Shown here piece after piece: positions 33,801 through 45,369 of a stretch of 64,000 bases of DNA. Positions within the stretch are counted from its first letter, which is position 1, and every line of letters begins with the position of its first letter. A program made the translations under genes and the position numbers. Under the pieces are notes generated by a model. That model did no database searches, was not told where the DNA came from, and saw only the letters and a program-made list of their open reading frames with translations. The stretch is from Paralichthys olivaceus (Eukaryota; Chordata; Actinopteri; Pleuronectiformes; Paralichthyidae): the NCBI RefSeq assembly GCF_024713975.1, contig NC_091107.1, positions 18,343,501-18,407,500 on the forward strand, read 5' to 3'.

Positions 33801-35042
33801 TTGCTTTAGGGCCAATAAATTATATGGTAAACAGAGCCAGCAATTGGAGTGATAACTTTGTACAGTTGGTATATTGGTGCAGAATACAGCTCTAATATCA
33901 TTTGTTAAATATTCCTACTATAATCTTTTTTCTTCTATGTTCTAGCAATAAAAGGACGAGCAAATCAATCCATATCTTATGTGTTATTCAAGGGCAATCT
34001 GAGTGTGATGAAATGTGAGAACACCTTAACTTTAGCACTTTGTCAACCAGTATGAACGCTGCAGTACTGTTGTCTCCTTCAAAACCACGTAAACAGTGAA
34101 GATACTTTTTACAGAGGACTTTTTTGAGACGTCACAGATGCAAATAAAACATTTCATGGAGGCTGCATCAGTTTCAGGGTTCTCTGCTTTTCTCTTTGTT
34201 TTGCGATGACAGTCACAAAGTCTGCTATGAAAAAGGTCTGTGAAATGAAGAACTAACACTATGCAGCACTGTTTGTAGATTTACAGACAACAGTAATATT
34301 TATGCTGTTGACAGAATAAAATATTTAGAGACTCCACATTTCTCAGCGTAGAGAAGCAGAAGCATTCTAAGATATAAGATTTATATTTTTTGCTAAACTG
34401 TGATACATATTTATGTTGCTCTGTTTACTTGGAACATGGTATAATCTGACCTGAGAATGTCTTTGGAAAAGCCTGAGCGCAGCGAGGATATGAAGGAGTC
34501 CAATCAGCAGCTAATGGTGGCTCACGTGAGGCAGTTCTCTGGTTTACGGCCTGGATAGCTCCTGGATTGATGGGGACTGGCATGAATAATTTAGGCCTGC
34601 ATTATACTGGGCGGAAACGGTGACTCATGGATGAGGAAAAGCTGAAATGCTAAGTGGTTTAGAGACTGCTGCTGCCTTGTCTGAGGCCAATGTCTGCCAG
34701 GCTTTCATGAATGGCAGAGCTTCCACTCACTTTGTAGCAGATACAAGAACTGAATACATGGCACACACACAGACTGAATTTATATACACTGTTTATGATA
34801 TTCAGAAAATGTTAGCAGCTCTCTCACAAATGTCAGTCTTACGCTATATGTTTTTATTTGCATGTATCATCCTGTGCAATTGTGTTCAAATTGTCTCAGA
34901 TCAAGGTAATGATAGTGGATGAGCAGCTAATTAACCACTACAGGTCTGAAACCATATGGAAGAAATAAGCACCAGTCCATGTCCCCCATCTACACTGTGT
35001 AACTATACAACCCGCTGGAGGCTCAGTGCATAGCAGAGCGCT

Positions 35043-35052
35043 CTATAAATAG
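35043..35052. promoter_or_regulatory. MEF2-type site / TATA-like element (CTATAAATAG)
   Basis: Exact match to the MEF2 consensus YTAWWWWTAR; it could equally act as a TATA box. It lies in a repeat-poor block (34450-35350) between ywhag and hspb1. Confidence 0.3.
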
Positions 35053-36054
35053 ATCTCCCCTGCAGCTTCGGAGTAAAGAGTAGAGTTAGTATGTGCATTA
35101 GTGGGTTGGCACGCAACATGAATGGCTAGAAGTTGACAGGGAGGAAGAAAGAGGGGTGATGAAAACAACCAGCCACTCAGTACGTCACCAGTCATGCTGC
35201 TACATCTTTCATTTCATCCTGCAGTGACTGATGATGAACTGGAGGCAGATTAAAACACTCACATGTAGATTTGGCTTCATACATGCAGCTGAACAGGGTA
35301 TTGATCGTGACTGAGCTTTTACAGATTGTTGATGCCAGATTGAATACCGCCCCAGGCCTTGTTCCTCTGTTTATATACTATATATATTTCTTTTTCTACT
35401 TATATGTTCCTGTAGACATCTATGCTGTTTAAAAATGTGCAGGATGTTATGAAAACTCACCAGGCAGGACTCATTTTTGATCCAATCTCGACTCTTTCCC
35501 CCCTTGATAAACACAAACGTTGGAAAATGTTCAGATTACTTTTAAATTTGCTCCGCTCACTTGGGGCACACTGATCCAAATCTGTTTCTCGGCTGCCAGA
35601 GGAATAAATCCCAGTTAATATTTAATGAGGGGAGATGCAGGAAGCAAATCAGTGCTCTCTGCATTTGGATTTGTCCCAACTCTTGTTAAGGCATCATGGC
35701 GGCGATAGAAACCAGAGTGTCTGTCGTGGGTCAGTCATACCTCACCGGGAAACTATGAAACAAATTCATAACTGTACCAGTCACACTATTATCCTAAAGC
35801 AACAAATATATACAATTAAATTCACTCACTTAAAATACACTAAGACACTATGTACATATCAGTAAAAATATAGTGTATACCTAAGTTTTTATCATGATGT
35901 GAAGTTATGCATGATGTGCCATAAACCTCAAATGCATTGAATGTCGGCCATTTCAGAGGTCTGTTAAATCTACGAAACAATTTTAATACCCAAGTTTACA
36001 ACCTTTCAAAATAAAAGCTCTCATGTAAATGGCTCGGTACAAAGCATTAAAGCA

Positions 36055-36461
36055 ACAAACAAGGATTATGTTTTTACTGTGAAGACAACTTGCTGAAGAG
36101 TATTAATTCTATGAATTTTGTTGCCATGATGGAGATCAGCATAAGTCTGAATTAGCCCAATATGATGAAATGAAAATAATCAAATAATGAACTATGATCT
36201 GGCCGTGGTTCGACCCAGTTGCAGACCACTGCTGTAGTTTATATTCAACTCGGTCCACAGACTACTCACAGACGCAGGCCACCTGTGTATTCAAATGTTT
36301 TTGATACTGAAGGTATTGCTTGTTCAAATCACACAGCACTCACTCGGCACTACACCTTCATAAACAAGACCTGTGCTACGTGTGAAGCCTATAAGATGAA
36401 TTGTTTGCAAGATGCACAACATATACAGACAGACACGTTTGTGGAATAAGAAGGTAGATGT
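36055..36461 (+). repeat. Interspersed repeat family A, copy 2
   Basis: Blocks GAAGACAACTTGCTGAAGAG, TTGCCATGATGGAGATCAGC, AATATGATGAAATGAAAAT, GACCCAGTTGCAGACCACTG and GTTTGTGGAATAAGAAGGTA match copy 1 at 7229-7705. Confidence 0.7.
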
Positions 36462-37113
36462 TACAAATGTAAGGTTCTAAGTTTATAAAAAATGTCAAAA
36501 ATGTGAAAAAGTATCTTCTGGTGAAACATTTAGTAGAACAATTTGTTGATCCACAGATGCAAGATAAATTTGAAAGCAATGAACCAATGAACTGATTTTC
36601 CATTATAATAGCATGTAAGCCAACAAACAAATTGGGGTAACAACCAGCTTCTTGCTCTCTTTCATCTCATTTTTTTGCAAATGATTTATCTTTGGAGTTT
36701 AAGAGTTTATTCTTAAGACATACTGACCACAGCACAGCTGCTTTGGGCAAAAGGAACACTGACAACGCTTGCCTGCTAATATTTAGCTGACTGGTTTAAT
36801 CTTTGCCATATTTAGCTTCTTAGATTGAGTGCTGGCATTCAAACAATACTCATGAGCATATGTTAACAAACACAAAGTAAGTCAGTTTAAAAAACCCTAA
36901 ACAAAGCAGTGAAACTTTGACCTGATGATGACAAGTAATCAAAGTTAAAACAATTCATCCTGGTTGTTGACATTTTTCAATCATAACCACACCTGTAATA
37001 GCACAATAGCAGAAAAGACAGTATCAACAATGTAGTTGAGCTAAATTATCTGCTTTAGCTTTTAGTCTTAGCAAGAACGCAGTAGAGGCAAAGGAACAAT
37101 TACGGTCTATAGG

Positions 37114-37225
37114 CTTCATCCTCTGGGGACTCAAAAAACCTGTGCAAAATTTGATGCTAATCGACCCAGTAGTTGTTGAGATATCTCAGTCTTGACCAAA
37201 GCGGTGGACAGACTGAAACAACCAT
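37114..37225 (+). repeat. Interspersed repeat family C, copy 4
   Basis: TTCATCCTCTGGGGACTC, GTAGTTGTTGAGATATCTCA and TTGACCAAAGCGGTGGACAG. Confidence 0.6.
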
Positions 37226-38243
37226 AGATTAATTACTAATAAAGTAACTATTATGTTTTATTACACACTCACATCTTTTAGCTTCAGCCAACTATAGTTT
37301 TCTCCATCCCCACTAACATCCATTCCTGGTGCAGTTGTTTTAAATGACCTTGCTCAGTCAAGAGTAAAGAGCATCTCCATCAATTATGAATCTCTGTGTG
37401 AGTACTTCAGCAGCTCATTCTGTATGATGGAATTATGCAATCCTGGCCATTACGACACATTTCAGTGCTGATGAACAGCAGAGATGAGCTATTTCCCTGT
37501 ACATGAGACACCTCTCACATTTATCAACTACTTCAGGTTTTCTCCACTTCATAAAGCATCCTACACACCCACCCTGCAGATCAGGAGTCAGTGTCAGGAT
37601 TAACTTGTACTACACTGAGTCCTGAATTAAAAGTCATTTATAAAAATAGTCTTTATAGTTAGTTTTGCAATAATACAGATACGATATAAATTCCTATTCA
37701 AAGTTAATTTCAACCGTGTTTTACAGGGCTGCTGTAATTAAAACACAATGTTTTTTTCCCTTGTTTCAGTTTCAATAAAAGCTGGTCCATTCACTATGTA
37801 GAGATCAGTCAGAGGCAACATTGTTTAATGTGAGAATTACAGCAGTGAAGCATATCATGTTGAGCATGGGCTATTTCACTTGCTCCCTTTTGCATGAATG
37901 ACCCTCAGATATATATTACTTAGTAAAAGATACTGATCACTTTGAAGCTTAGTATTTCAGTTATCGGCATTATAGAAAGTATTTTAACCATTTATCTATT
38001 CTGCACTATTCCAGTTTGCACAACACAGTAGTTTTTATTCTTTTTCCCCCGTGCCTTTTTGACTGTGTAACTTATATATTGTGTACATATGTCACTTTTG
38101 CACTTATGTTGTGTACTTATATGTCTACTGATGTTTACACCAGGGCTTTGAGAGAAACAGCATTTCAATCCCGTCTGTGTGCCGGCATGCAAAGAAGAAC
38201 ATTTATGACTAAGAAAAACAGGAGACTCAATATGTTTCTATTC

Positions 38244-38249
38244 TTTATT
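38244..38249 (-). terminator. hspb1: Candidate polyadenylation signal of hspb1
   Basis: TTTATT on + (AATAAA on -), about 500 bases after the stop and the first such hexamer I find downstream. Gives a 3' UTR of about 0.5 kb. Confidence 0.4.
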
Positions 38250-38747
38250 TGCATGACTGAGCAGTGTTACTGAAGTCAACTGTAAATGACCAGTCTCTGT
38301 CCAGTCCAGGGCGACCACAGTGTGATCACATACAGGAAAAAGAATAAAGGGGTATATAAACTCCCCTAGAACCTTGGTTCCTTAATTCACAAGATTCCTG
38401 CTATTACTGTCCACTTCACTGTTGTCTTCAGTTTGTCTATAGAGGCAGCATAAAGTGGATTCACTCAACAGAACAGGGGTGTGTGTGTGTGTGTGAGGGA
38501 GCAAGCAGGGCTGAGCTGAGATTTCCTACATTCAGTCTAAGAGTGTAATTACAGCAGAAAGAGAAGGCATATGGCACTGGTGCAGATGTGTTTACACAGT
38601 GCACTCAGCTGGGGTTGGCTCATTATCACAGTCAGAAAGGAGGGAGGCGACAGAAGAGCTAGAGCAATCCCTCGCTTCTGTCTCTGGTATGTGAACACGC
38701 CATAACGCTGCTTCTTCACCTTGTATGTATGCATGTTGCTTTTCCTC

Positions 38748-38904
38748 CTACTTCTTCACCACGCCACTTTTGTTGTCCATGGTGACGGGTATCGTAATCT
38801 CTGAAGACTCGATGGCGGGTCTGATAAGGGGAGCCTCAATGGTGAGCACCCCCTCAGGGGACAGGGAGGAGGTCACCTTCTCAATGTCAGCTGTGGAGGG
38901 CAGG
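38748..38904 (-). CDS. hspb1: hspb1 exon 3
   Basis: Acceptor CCTTCCAG at 38905; encodes the last beta strands ([19 protein letters not shown]), the ITIPV motif and the Lys-Lys-stop end (TAG at 38748-38750). The tail is short, without the long flexible extension of human HSP27. Confidence 0.93.
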
Positions 38905-41900
38905 CTGGAAGGGAGCAATACAATATAGTTAAGCTTTACAATAAGTCAAAGAATCACTCCAGTAAATGTAAAAATAGCTCCTGTCCTGATGAAAACACAT
39001 CACAGACTCTACTTATTCAAAAATGGACTGAAATATCAATAAAATCAGTTCCAAGACCAGCTCAGTTTGTCTCCTCAGTGCGAGCTGTGGCCCCTGGATG
39101 GCAGCAGAGCCTTGTGAAGCTAAACAACTCAGAGGAGGAATGAATGCTGGGAGGTGGAGGCTGCTGCTGATAGCTGAATTTCATGCTCTGAAAAGCAGCA
39201 GCCCTCTACAGGCCAGACACACCCAAAACTCAAAGAGATTCAGGGCAGCAAAGCCATGATAAGAGAACAGGAATCTGAACCGAGCCTGAGAAAGAACCAC
39301 CATCAAAAAGCCACAGCGAGTAGAGTTTTAATGAGAAAACTGGTTTGAAGTGAGCTGTTGACATATTGCCTGTAGCTTATTTTGAGAATCCACAAAACGA
39401 ATTGGTGTTAAACTAAATTCTTCAAGCTTGTCTGTAGATAATGAATAAAGTTTAACATGCTGAGTCACTCACGTGTATTTCCTGGTGAAGGTCCTGGACA
39501 CAAAACCGTGCTCATCCTTCCTCTCCTCATGCTTCCCTGAGGACACAGGAAACATTCTTTTACCAAAATGTGGCACTAATCTGAAAGACACGCTCACTTT
39601 TAGGAGTTATGAATGAAAAGATTTTTTTAAATATTATGATGCACCAAATCTGCAAAGGAGGAAATCAAACGGGGAAAAAAATGGGGTGATATGGGGGAAG
39701 GAGGCTGCTTGAAGACTGAAGCACCAGCAGAGAGACTGATTGCACTGTGGGGAGCTGATCAGAAAACCTGTTCTAGGCAGAATGTTTGAATCCATAATTG
39801 TACACTGAAAGTCTTCTAATAAAGGTTGGTTGAGGATTGTAACCATCAAACTGAAATATACACTATTCAGGATTTTGAGGATTTATTTTCAATTAATCTT
39901 TCAATTTGTGTTTTGCATTAGCAGTGAAGGCACTGGAGTAAGTCAAATCATGATTACTCAGATACATTGTTTCATAGAAACCCAATGCATTAGCATAAAG
40001 ACTAGCAAAGGTAACATAATCTACCAGTACCTCTGAAACAAACCAATTAACATTAATATGTTCAATCACATTCACAAATCACAATGTGCTTCGTGGGGCT
40101 TGACAAGGTGCACCATCCTCTGGCTTTAACACTCAACAAGGGTGAGGAAAAACCAAACCAAAAAACATCCTTTTAATAGTGGTTCATAACAAACACCTCA
40201 GAGAGAGCTGCAAGTGAGGGCTACTACTTCACTCTGGACAGACTGAAGGGCAATAGACAGATTAATTGATGGATACAAACCTTTTGCCTTTGCACTTAAT
40301 ATAAAGCTATAGAGCCGGGAGCTGGTATCTTAGTGGAACACAGTGACTTTCGTAACATCTTGTTTTCACCATTACGTTCCCTGGCATTGCTTGTGCAGAA
40401 AGAGTAGTCTGGTAGCCACCATAAACCACAAATTATAAATATGAAGCTCAAGCCAGGAGCTGTTGTAGCTTATCATAAAGCCTGGGGATGGGGTTGGGGT
40501 TGGGGGGTGGCGGGCAGCTATGTGAAGGGCCTTTGTGGTGGTATTTTTATCTTAACAGCTGTGAGGCCATACCAGCCACAGAAGATACTCACCAGTCTTA
40601 ATCACGTCCCGTCAGGCTCTCGCAGGCAATCAGATGCCTAAAACAGAGTCCTTCATCCTGGCTCTGCAGTAATGTGTTTGTTATGACAACCTCCTGATAA
40701 AGGTTGCTTTCCTCTGGGAGCTGTCGTCTATCCTACAGGACGACGCTGCCAGCATGAGCAGCTGCCTGGCCGCTTTTTCCTAACATCAGGGGTCATTAGT
40801 TTGAGTGTGCATGAAAACGTCAAGAAGGTGGTAGAGTAAAACGAGGCTGAAATTTGAAACGTATACAAAGCTCTCTGATTAAATCTGACATCTATAAACA
40901 TCGCATTTGTTCACTGGTGAACATGAGGTGGCAAATTCCACTTTGACGAAGCCTCATGCTTTGTTTATCTATGTTGTTCCTGCCTGTCCAGTCTCTCACC
41001 AGAGAGATACTGTATGTGCCATAGTCCAGCCCAGAACCCTGTACCAGATCCAGCAGTCCTTTTAAAGTAGCACAGGGTGATTCACAGTGGAGAGGTCAAA
41101 ACTGACTCAGAGATCAAGGAGCTTTTATTTGATCCATTCCATACCTCCAGGTTCACTCATATTTACTTTAGCCCTCCACGAGCATAGGTGATGAAAACAT
41201 TTCATGTGGAGATGCAAAACTGGCTTTTGCACCATGTTCATCTGTGAGCTGCTGTGAAAGACGACTCCCACACATTCAATTGTGGGTTGTTATCCGTTGA
41301 GCAGGCATGCATCCAAAAGCCCCCGCCCTCAGTACACTGGATCTCAGAATATTGTCTCCTGATATTATGTAACTCTGCAGCAATGCATCTGCCTTGTACT
41401 TTGAGTAGCACAAAGTTTCCTGCCTTTTTATGTTGTCTTTGTTCCTCACTGTAGCAGCTTCTCTAAAACTTGCACAGTAAACACCATGTAACACCATTCT
41501 GTCATGTAGCCATCAATGCATCTGTCCTGCACATGCTGTTGTTACACTGTGGCTAGATGTTGAGTGGAAATTATGCTCAAAATGTTATTCTATAGAAGTT
41601 AAGAAAAAGCATTTCTGCATGCAGTGGGCAACAGTACAGCAAGGAGAAGTGATAAGTGAGAAAAATGAAGACTCACCAGTGATTTCCACCACACCATCCT
41701 TGGTTTTCACCACCAGCTCCTCGGGCGAGAAGTGGTTGACATCCAGGGACACCTTCCAGTTGTCTTGGGTCTGCTTGATCTCCGACAGGCCGCTGCTCAT
41801 CTGGCGGGACAGAGCACGAGCCTGCTGCGCCTGCTGGGCCTGCTGGACCATCATGGCGCCGGGATACATCATGGGAGTGTGGGTCATCATGGGAGTGTGG

Positions 41901-42103
41901 GGTGTCATGGTGCCCATTTCTGGGGTCAGAACGGACGACCGCAGGTACCCCGGCCAATGGGTGCTTGGGAATGTGCCAAAGTCTTCTGCAAGGGTCGGCA
42001 TGCCGAAGGACTGGTCGAACATGCGACTGCTCTGGCACCAGTCACGGAATGGGTCCCAGCTCTGGGTGCGGAGCAGGGTGAAAGGAATCCGTCTCTCGGC
42101 CAT
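38748..42103 (-). CDS. hspb1: Heat shock protein beta-1 (HSP27), small heat-shock chaperone
   Basis: Exons 42103-41677, 39536-39473 and 38904-38748 encode 215 aa (human about 205). Small heat-shock proteins form oligomers that hold unfolding proteins and stabilise actin under stress. N-terminus: [10 protein letters not shown] and the WDPFRDW motif (residues 16-22); alpha-crystallin domain about residues 106-193, with [26 protein letters not shown], the conserved Arg161 (equivalent to alphaB Arg120), [13 protein letters not shown]-terminal ITIPV oligomerisation motif. MAPKAP-kinase-2-type sites are kept: Ser15 (RTQS) and Ser99 (RALS). The cysteine of human HSP27 (SRCFTRKY) is Thr158 here. An inserted Met/Thr/Pro and QQA-repeat linker (about residues 62-95) accounts for the extra length. 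Opposite in orientation to ywhag, as in human. Confidence 0.96.
39473..39536 (-). CDS. hspb1: hspb1 exon 2
   Basis: 64 bases, acceptor CCTCAG, donor AC|GTGAGT. Encodes [20 protein letters not shown], the central crystallin-domain loop and strand. The three-exon layout with a tiny middle exon is the known HSPB1 structure. Confidence 0.95.
39989..40070 (+). repeat. Interspersed repeat family E, copy 1 (in hspb1 intron 1)
   Basis: ATTAGCATAAAGACTAGCAA, GGTAACATAATCTACCAGTA and CCTCTGAAAC resemble a repeat abundant in percomorph fish; related copy at 54318-54412. Confidence 0.55.
40484..40507 (+). other. G-quadruplex-capable tract in hspb1 intron 1
   Basis: Four runs of four to six G separated by two-base loops (GGGG-AT-GGGG-TT-GGGG-TT-GGGGGG). 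It lies on the template strand of hspb1. Confidence 0.7.
41677..42103 (-). CDS. hspb1: hspb1 exon 1
   Basis: ATG at 42101-42103, 142 codons plus one base, donor ACTG|GTGAGT at 41677/41676. Carries the N-terminal region, both kinase sites and the first part of the crystallin domain. GC-rich enough to create long spurious frames on the opposite strand. Confidence 0.96.
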
Positions 42104-42202
42104 GGCTGCTGTGGAGCGTTGTGGAGAGCTGCAGGCTGCACAAGAAGAGCCCTTTGGCCTGTCTGATGTGTATCCAACGTGCCGTCTGCCTCTCAGCTGA
42201 GA

Positions 42203-42211
42203 CTTTTTATA
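42203..42211 (-). promoter_or_regulatory. hspb1: TATA box of hspb1
   Basis: TATAAAAAG on the - strand, about 100 bases upstream of the ATG, predicting a 5' UTR of roughly 70-75 bases. Confidence 0.75.
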
Positions 42212-42290
42212 CGCACAGACGCCACCCCTGTCAACAGGGTCCTCCCTTGTGATTCAAGCCTTCCCAACTCACACCCCTCCACACCATTAT

Positions 42291-42335
42291 GGAAAGTACT
42301 AGAATATCTATTCGTGGCAGACACAGCACACCAAT
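42291..42335 (-). promoter_or_regulatory. hspb1: Heat-shock-element-like array and CCAAT box of hspb1
   Basis: Pentamers in 5-bp register on +: GGAAA, GTACT, AGAAT, ATCTA (42291-42310), i.e. two perfect GAA units with two degenerate TTC units between and after. This lies about 80-100 bases upstream of the TATA box. CCAAT at 42331-42335 (ATTGG on the coding strand). Fits HSF1 control; the imperfect units may mean modest affinity. Confidence 0.5.
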
Positions 42336-43014
42336 GGAATCCAACAGGAAGGCCCTCCCCTGATTCAGCTGTCCATTGCACTTCTAAACCTGCCCACCCT
42401 CATGCTTTGTGTAATCCCCCCCCTCCCCTCTCTGGACGTCCCAAAGAGCCAGAAGAATCTGGAAGGCTGATAGAAAGTTAGCTATGTCTGCTGAGTACAG
42501 AACATACAGTCTCAGAATTAGATAAGACTAACATGCTATTTCTAACATGGCTCGGTATAGGCTATGATGTGATGTGTTCCATGCTATTATCAGCCTCATA
42601 TTAGTTCCACAGCTGAATGACAGTTTGTGACATGGATGCGAAAGAACATTGGACACATGCAACATATGTGAGGACAATTCAAAGACTTAAATTCAACGAG
42701 AACTTAAGGAATGATAACATTTTCGCCAAAATATTAGATTAATCATTGGCTCACTTGTGAAATCATCACAGTCAACTGAAGATTTAACACTTCTTTGTCT
42801 ACATCTAATCTACCTTCTAATTCTACACACGTCTGTGTCTGTCAAAATCACATCACCCAAAACGTTCATTTTATCGGCTTAATTTTGCGTGTGTATTGTT
42901 AATTGCAGGAGAAATTGCAGTGCCGATCTTGGTACAATTTGGAAAAGCAGTACGATCATTATTAGTAAAGATAAAATAAGCAGTATTACAGTTTAACATG
43001 TCTACATTCTCTCA

Positions 43015-43172
43015 TAAACTACAGCAGCGGTCAGCAAGAGTAAAACCATCACCAGATAATTTCATCATATTGACTGGGACAGACACACAGTTGCTGATCT
43101 CTGTCATAGCAGCAATATTTATAGAATAGTTTCTTCTTTAGCAAGTTGTCTTCAAATTAAAAGCAAAATGTT
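43015..43172 (-). repeat. Interspersed repeat family A, copy 3 (reversed, shorter)
   Basis: Read on the - strand: TTGAAGACAACTTGCTAAAG, AGAGATCAGCAA, CAATATGATGAAATTATC, GCTGACCGCTGCTGTAGTTT, the same order as copies 1 and 2. Confidence 0.65.
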
Positions 43173-43501
43173 TGTTTTTTGTTGCTGTGAAGTTTACTCA
43201 ATAAAAGTGACAGTATATTTTAGAAGTGATTGAGGAGGACTCACTAATGACAAGGAATAATTCTGAAGTAGCTCTGGAGCATTAACACAAGCAAACGGCT
43301 TATTCCAAACAGAAACATTAAAATGGACACTGTTCTAGTTATTTAATAAATTATGTTTTAATGAAAAGCCCCACAATGTGTTTCTATTAATGTGGATACA
43401 GGACATTTTCAATGGAGACATTTGACTTGCTGACTACTCTGGAGAAAAGTAGTGACTATGAATTGAAGTGTTATCCCATCGATTTCACTCATGGCAGGTG
43501 T

Positions 43502-44029
43502 GCTGCCAAAGACGCGAGGAAGTGCGACGTTGAGTGAGAAGTTTTGAAGATAACAGAGCATTGTGCTGCCAGTCTGAAGGCGGAGGTCAGCAAGCTCTCA
43601 ACCATAGAGATTTAAGGTAAACCTCCTGAACCAGTGGAGTGAGACTTCACTGCAACAAAAAGACAAGGCAAGAGAAACTGAAAAGTGCGAGAGAGAATCG
43701 GGGGCTGATACCGCGGCTGAGGATAACGTCCGTCAGGAATTGGAGGGGCTGAGAGCAGAACTGGAGGAACTGAACTGACCTCAGCCAATACCAAGGTTGA
43801 GTCTCAGGAAGAAGAAACGTCTGTCCTGAGAGATCTGATTTCAAGTGCTGAGAGCTTAACCTCTGATTTATAAGAAACAAATGGTCTGAGTTTACAGATG
43901 TGTCAGATGATGTTTGTATTAGTGTGCCAGCACGAGAGAGAGAATAAGAGTGAGGAGAGTCAAGAGGCGCTGAATGAACGAATGCAGTTACAAAGAAATC
44001 ATCAGAATGCATTCAAGTCCACACACGAA
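43502..44029 (+). pseudogene. Decayed coiled-coil-like coding remnant
   Basis: Four successive stretches, in shifted frames and each ended or broken by stops, read as charged, heptad-like helix. 43502-43615 has one internal stop and includes KAEVSKLS; 43650-43778 has LQQKDKARETEKCE and RQELEGLRAELEELN; 43781-43873 has KVESQEEETSVLRDL; 43928-44029 has HERENKSEESQEALNER. The composition (Glu, Lys, Gln, Leu) is unlike surrounding AT-rich DNA and persists through the frameshifts, which is expected of an old coding sequence. No introns are evident, so it may be a retrocopy. Parent gene not identified. Confidence 0.4.
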
Positions 44030-44034
44030 AACAA

Positions 44035-44110
44035 TAATAATATAATAATAATAATAACTGTATTTGTATAGCACTTATCTAAACAAAGTTACAAAGAGCT
44101 TCACAGGAAA
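44035..44110 (+). repeat. (ATA)n and interspersed repeat tail (family G), copy 2
   Basis: AATAAT triplets, then TGTATTTGTATAGCACTTAT and AAGTTACAAAGAGCTTCACA, a common fish repeat-tail motif. Confidence 0.6.
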
Positions 44111-45369
44111 GATAATACAATCTATGGCTAGAAGAAAATACATTATAAAAAAAAAAGGTATTTAATTCAGTTAAATTTTTTGGGCCACAGAGCAGTTTAA
44201 CCATCACATTTGAGCTCTGTAAGACTGGTTGTTGTAATGAAAATAATATCTTCAATTGTACCTTGGTGTCATCAAGTGTTTCAGCCTATTAATCACAATA
44301 ACATTGAGAGAGGCTAAAAGTAAATCTGACTGGCTACTGGCTTGTATGAGTCAGAGTCAGAAGCTGTCATTAAAACCCAACAGCCCTCATGTAACCACGT
44401 GTCCCACACCACCTCCAAATATGGTTTGATCAGATCTCAGGAAATTGATGCATTTGGATGTGTTCAGATCTGAACTTAGCGCTAACAAACTGGATCATTT
44501 TGGATGGAAGAAGAAATCTTGTGCACAGATGTCTGATGAAAGCTCAATTTCTAATCTGTGACTAGAAACTCAATTATTCTTATTTGAATAGAAGCATTTC
44601 AGTATTATATCTAACGGAGGGGGAGGGATTGCAGTTTTGTAACTATCAGTTATGACAAGTTGAAAAGGCAAGAATAATGGGCAACTTGACTAATAGTGAC
44701 CATTATACTCGTGAGTACAAACTCAATGTTCACCTTAGTACAACAACAGCGACAGGAAGGCAACTAAATACAATACATAAAACCTATAATCCAAATTCCT
44801 GCAGAGGCCAGTAGACCTCTCAGGTCATAATATAACTCCCACACAATATCAGAGGAATAAAAGGTGTCTAAAAACATCCCTGACAGGACTGATGACCATA
44901 CCAGATCTGAACAGAGTCAAATACATCTGGTACTCAGCTCTGGTAACAGCTGAGTGCTGCATGGCCGTACTGTGGCCCAGTGGTCAGCACTGCAGCCTCC
45001 CACACAGAACTCAAGTAAGTAAGTAACCAGCTGGGTACAGGTCAGAGACTTCCTGTTCCTTCCAGTGTCAAAAGGAAGTTACCTCCCAAACTCCGACGAC
45101 ACGAATTCTGAAGGAATGGCTAAATTCTAAATACAGAAACTGTACACTTTCTTCTCATCATCTTCAACAATCCTGCTTGTAGTAGGTTTGAAATGTAATA
45201 GGTCATTAAAACCACACTATCGCATTGCCATTTACTATATATTGTACTACATTTACCCATTTTGTTTCATTTATTGTTAGATTTATGCATTATAGTGCTC
45301 TCCAATAAGAAAACATTCTCTTTCTACCAACAGTTACAAAAAAGTTGCAAAAACAACTAATGTTCGACA

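Larger units (their letters stand above)
29111..38243. other. Intergenic region between ywhag and hspb1 (tail-to-tail)
   Basis: About 9 kb with no gene seen. Contains repeat copies, a minisatellite and possible regulatory blocks at 34450-35350. All open frames are short (92 codons or fewer) and without family similarity. Confidence 0.7.

Noticed and set aside
29111..38243. A further protein gene between ywhag and hspb1
   Set aside because: No frame above 92 codons, no paired splice sites with coding content, and the human block has no gene recalled here.
41619..42200. Long + strand frame (193 codons) opposite hspb1 exon 1
   Set aside because: Shadow of a GC-rich coding exon; another long overlapping frame exists in a second + frame, and neither shows family motifs.
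42301..42313. GAA...TTC palindrome as a second perfect heat-shock unit
   Set aside because: The six-base gap puts TTC out of the 5-bp register required for HSF trimers.
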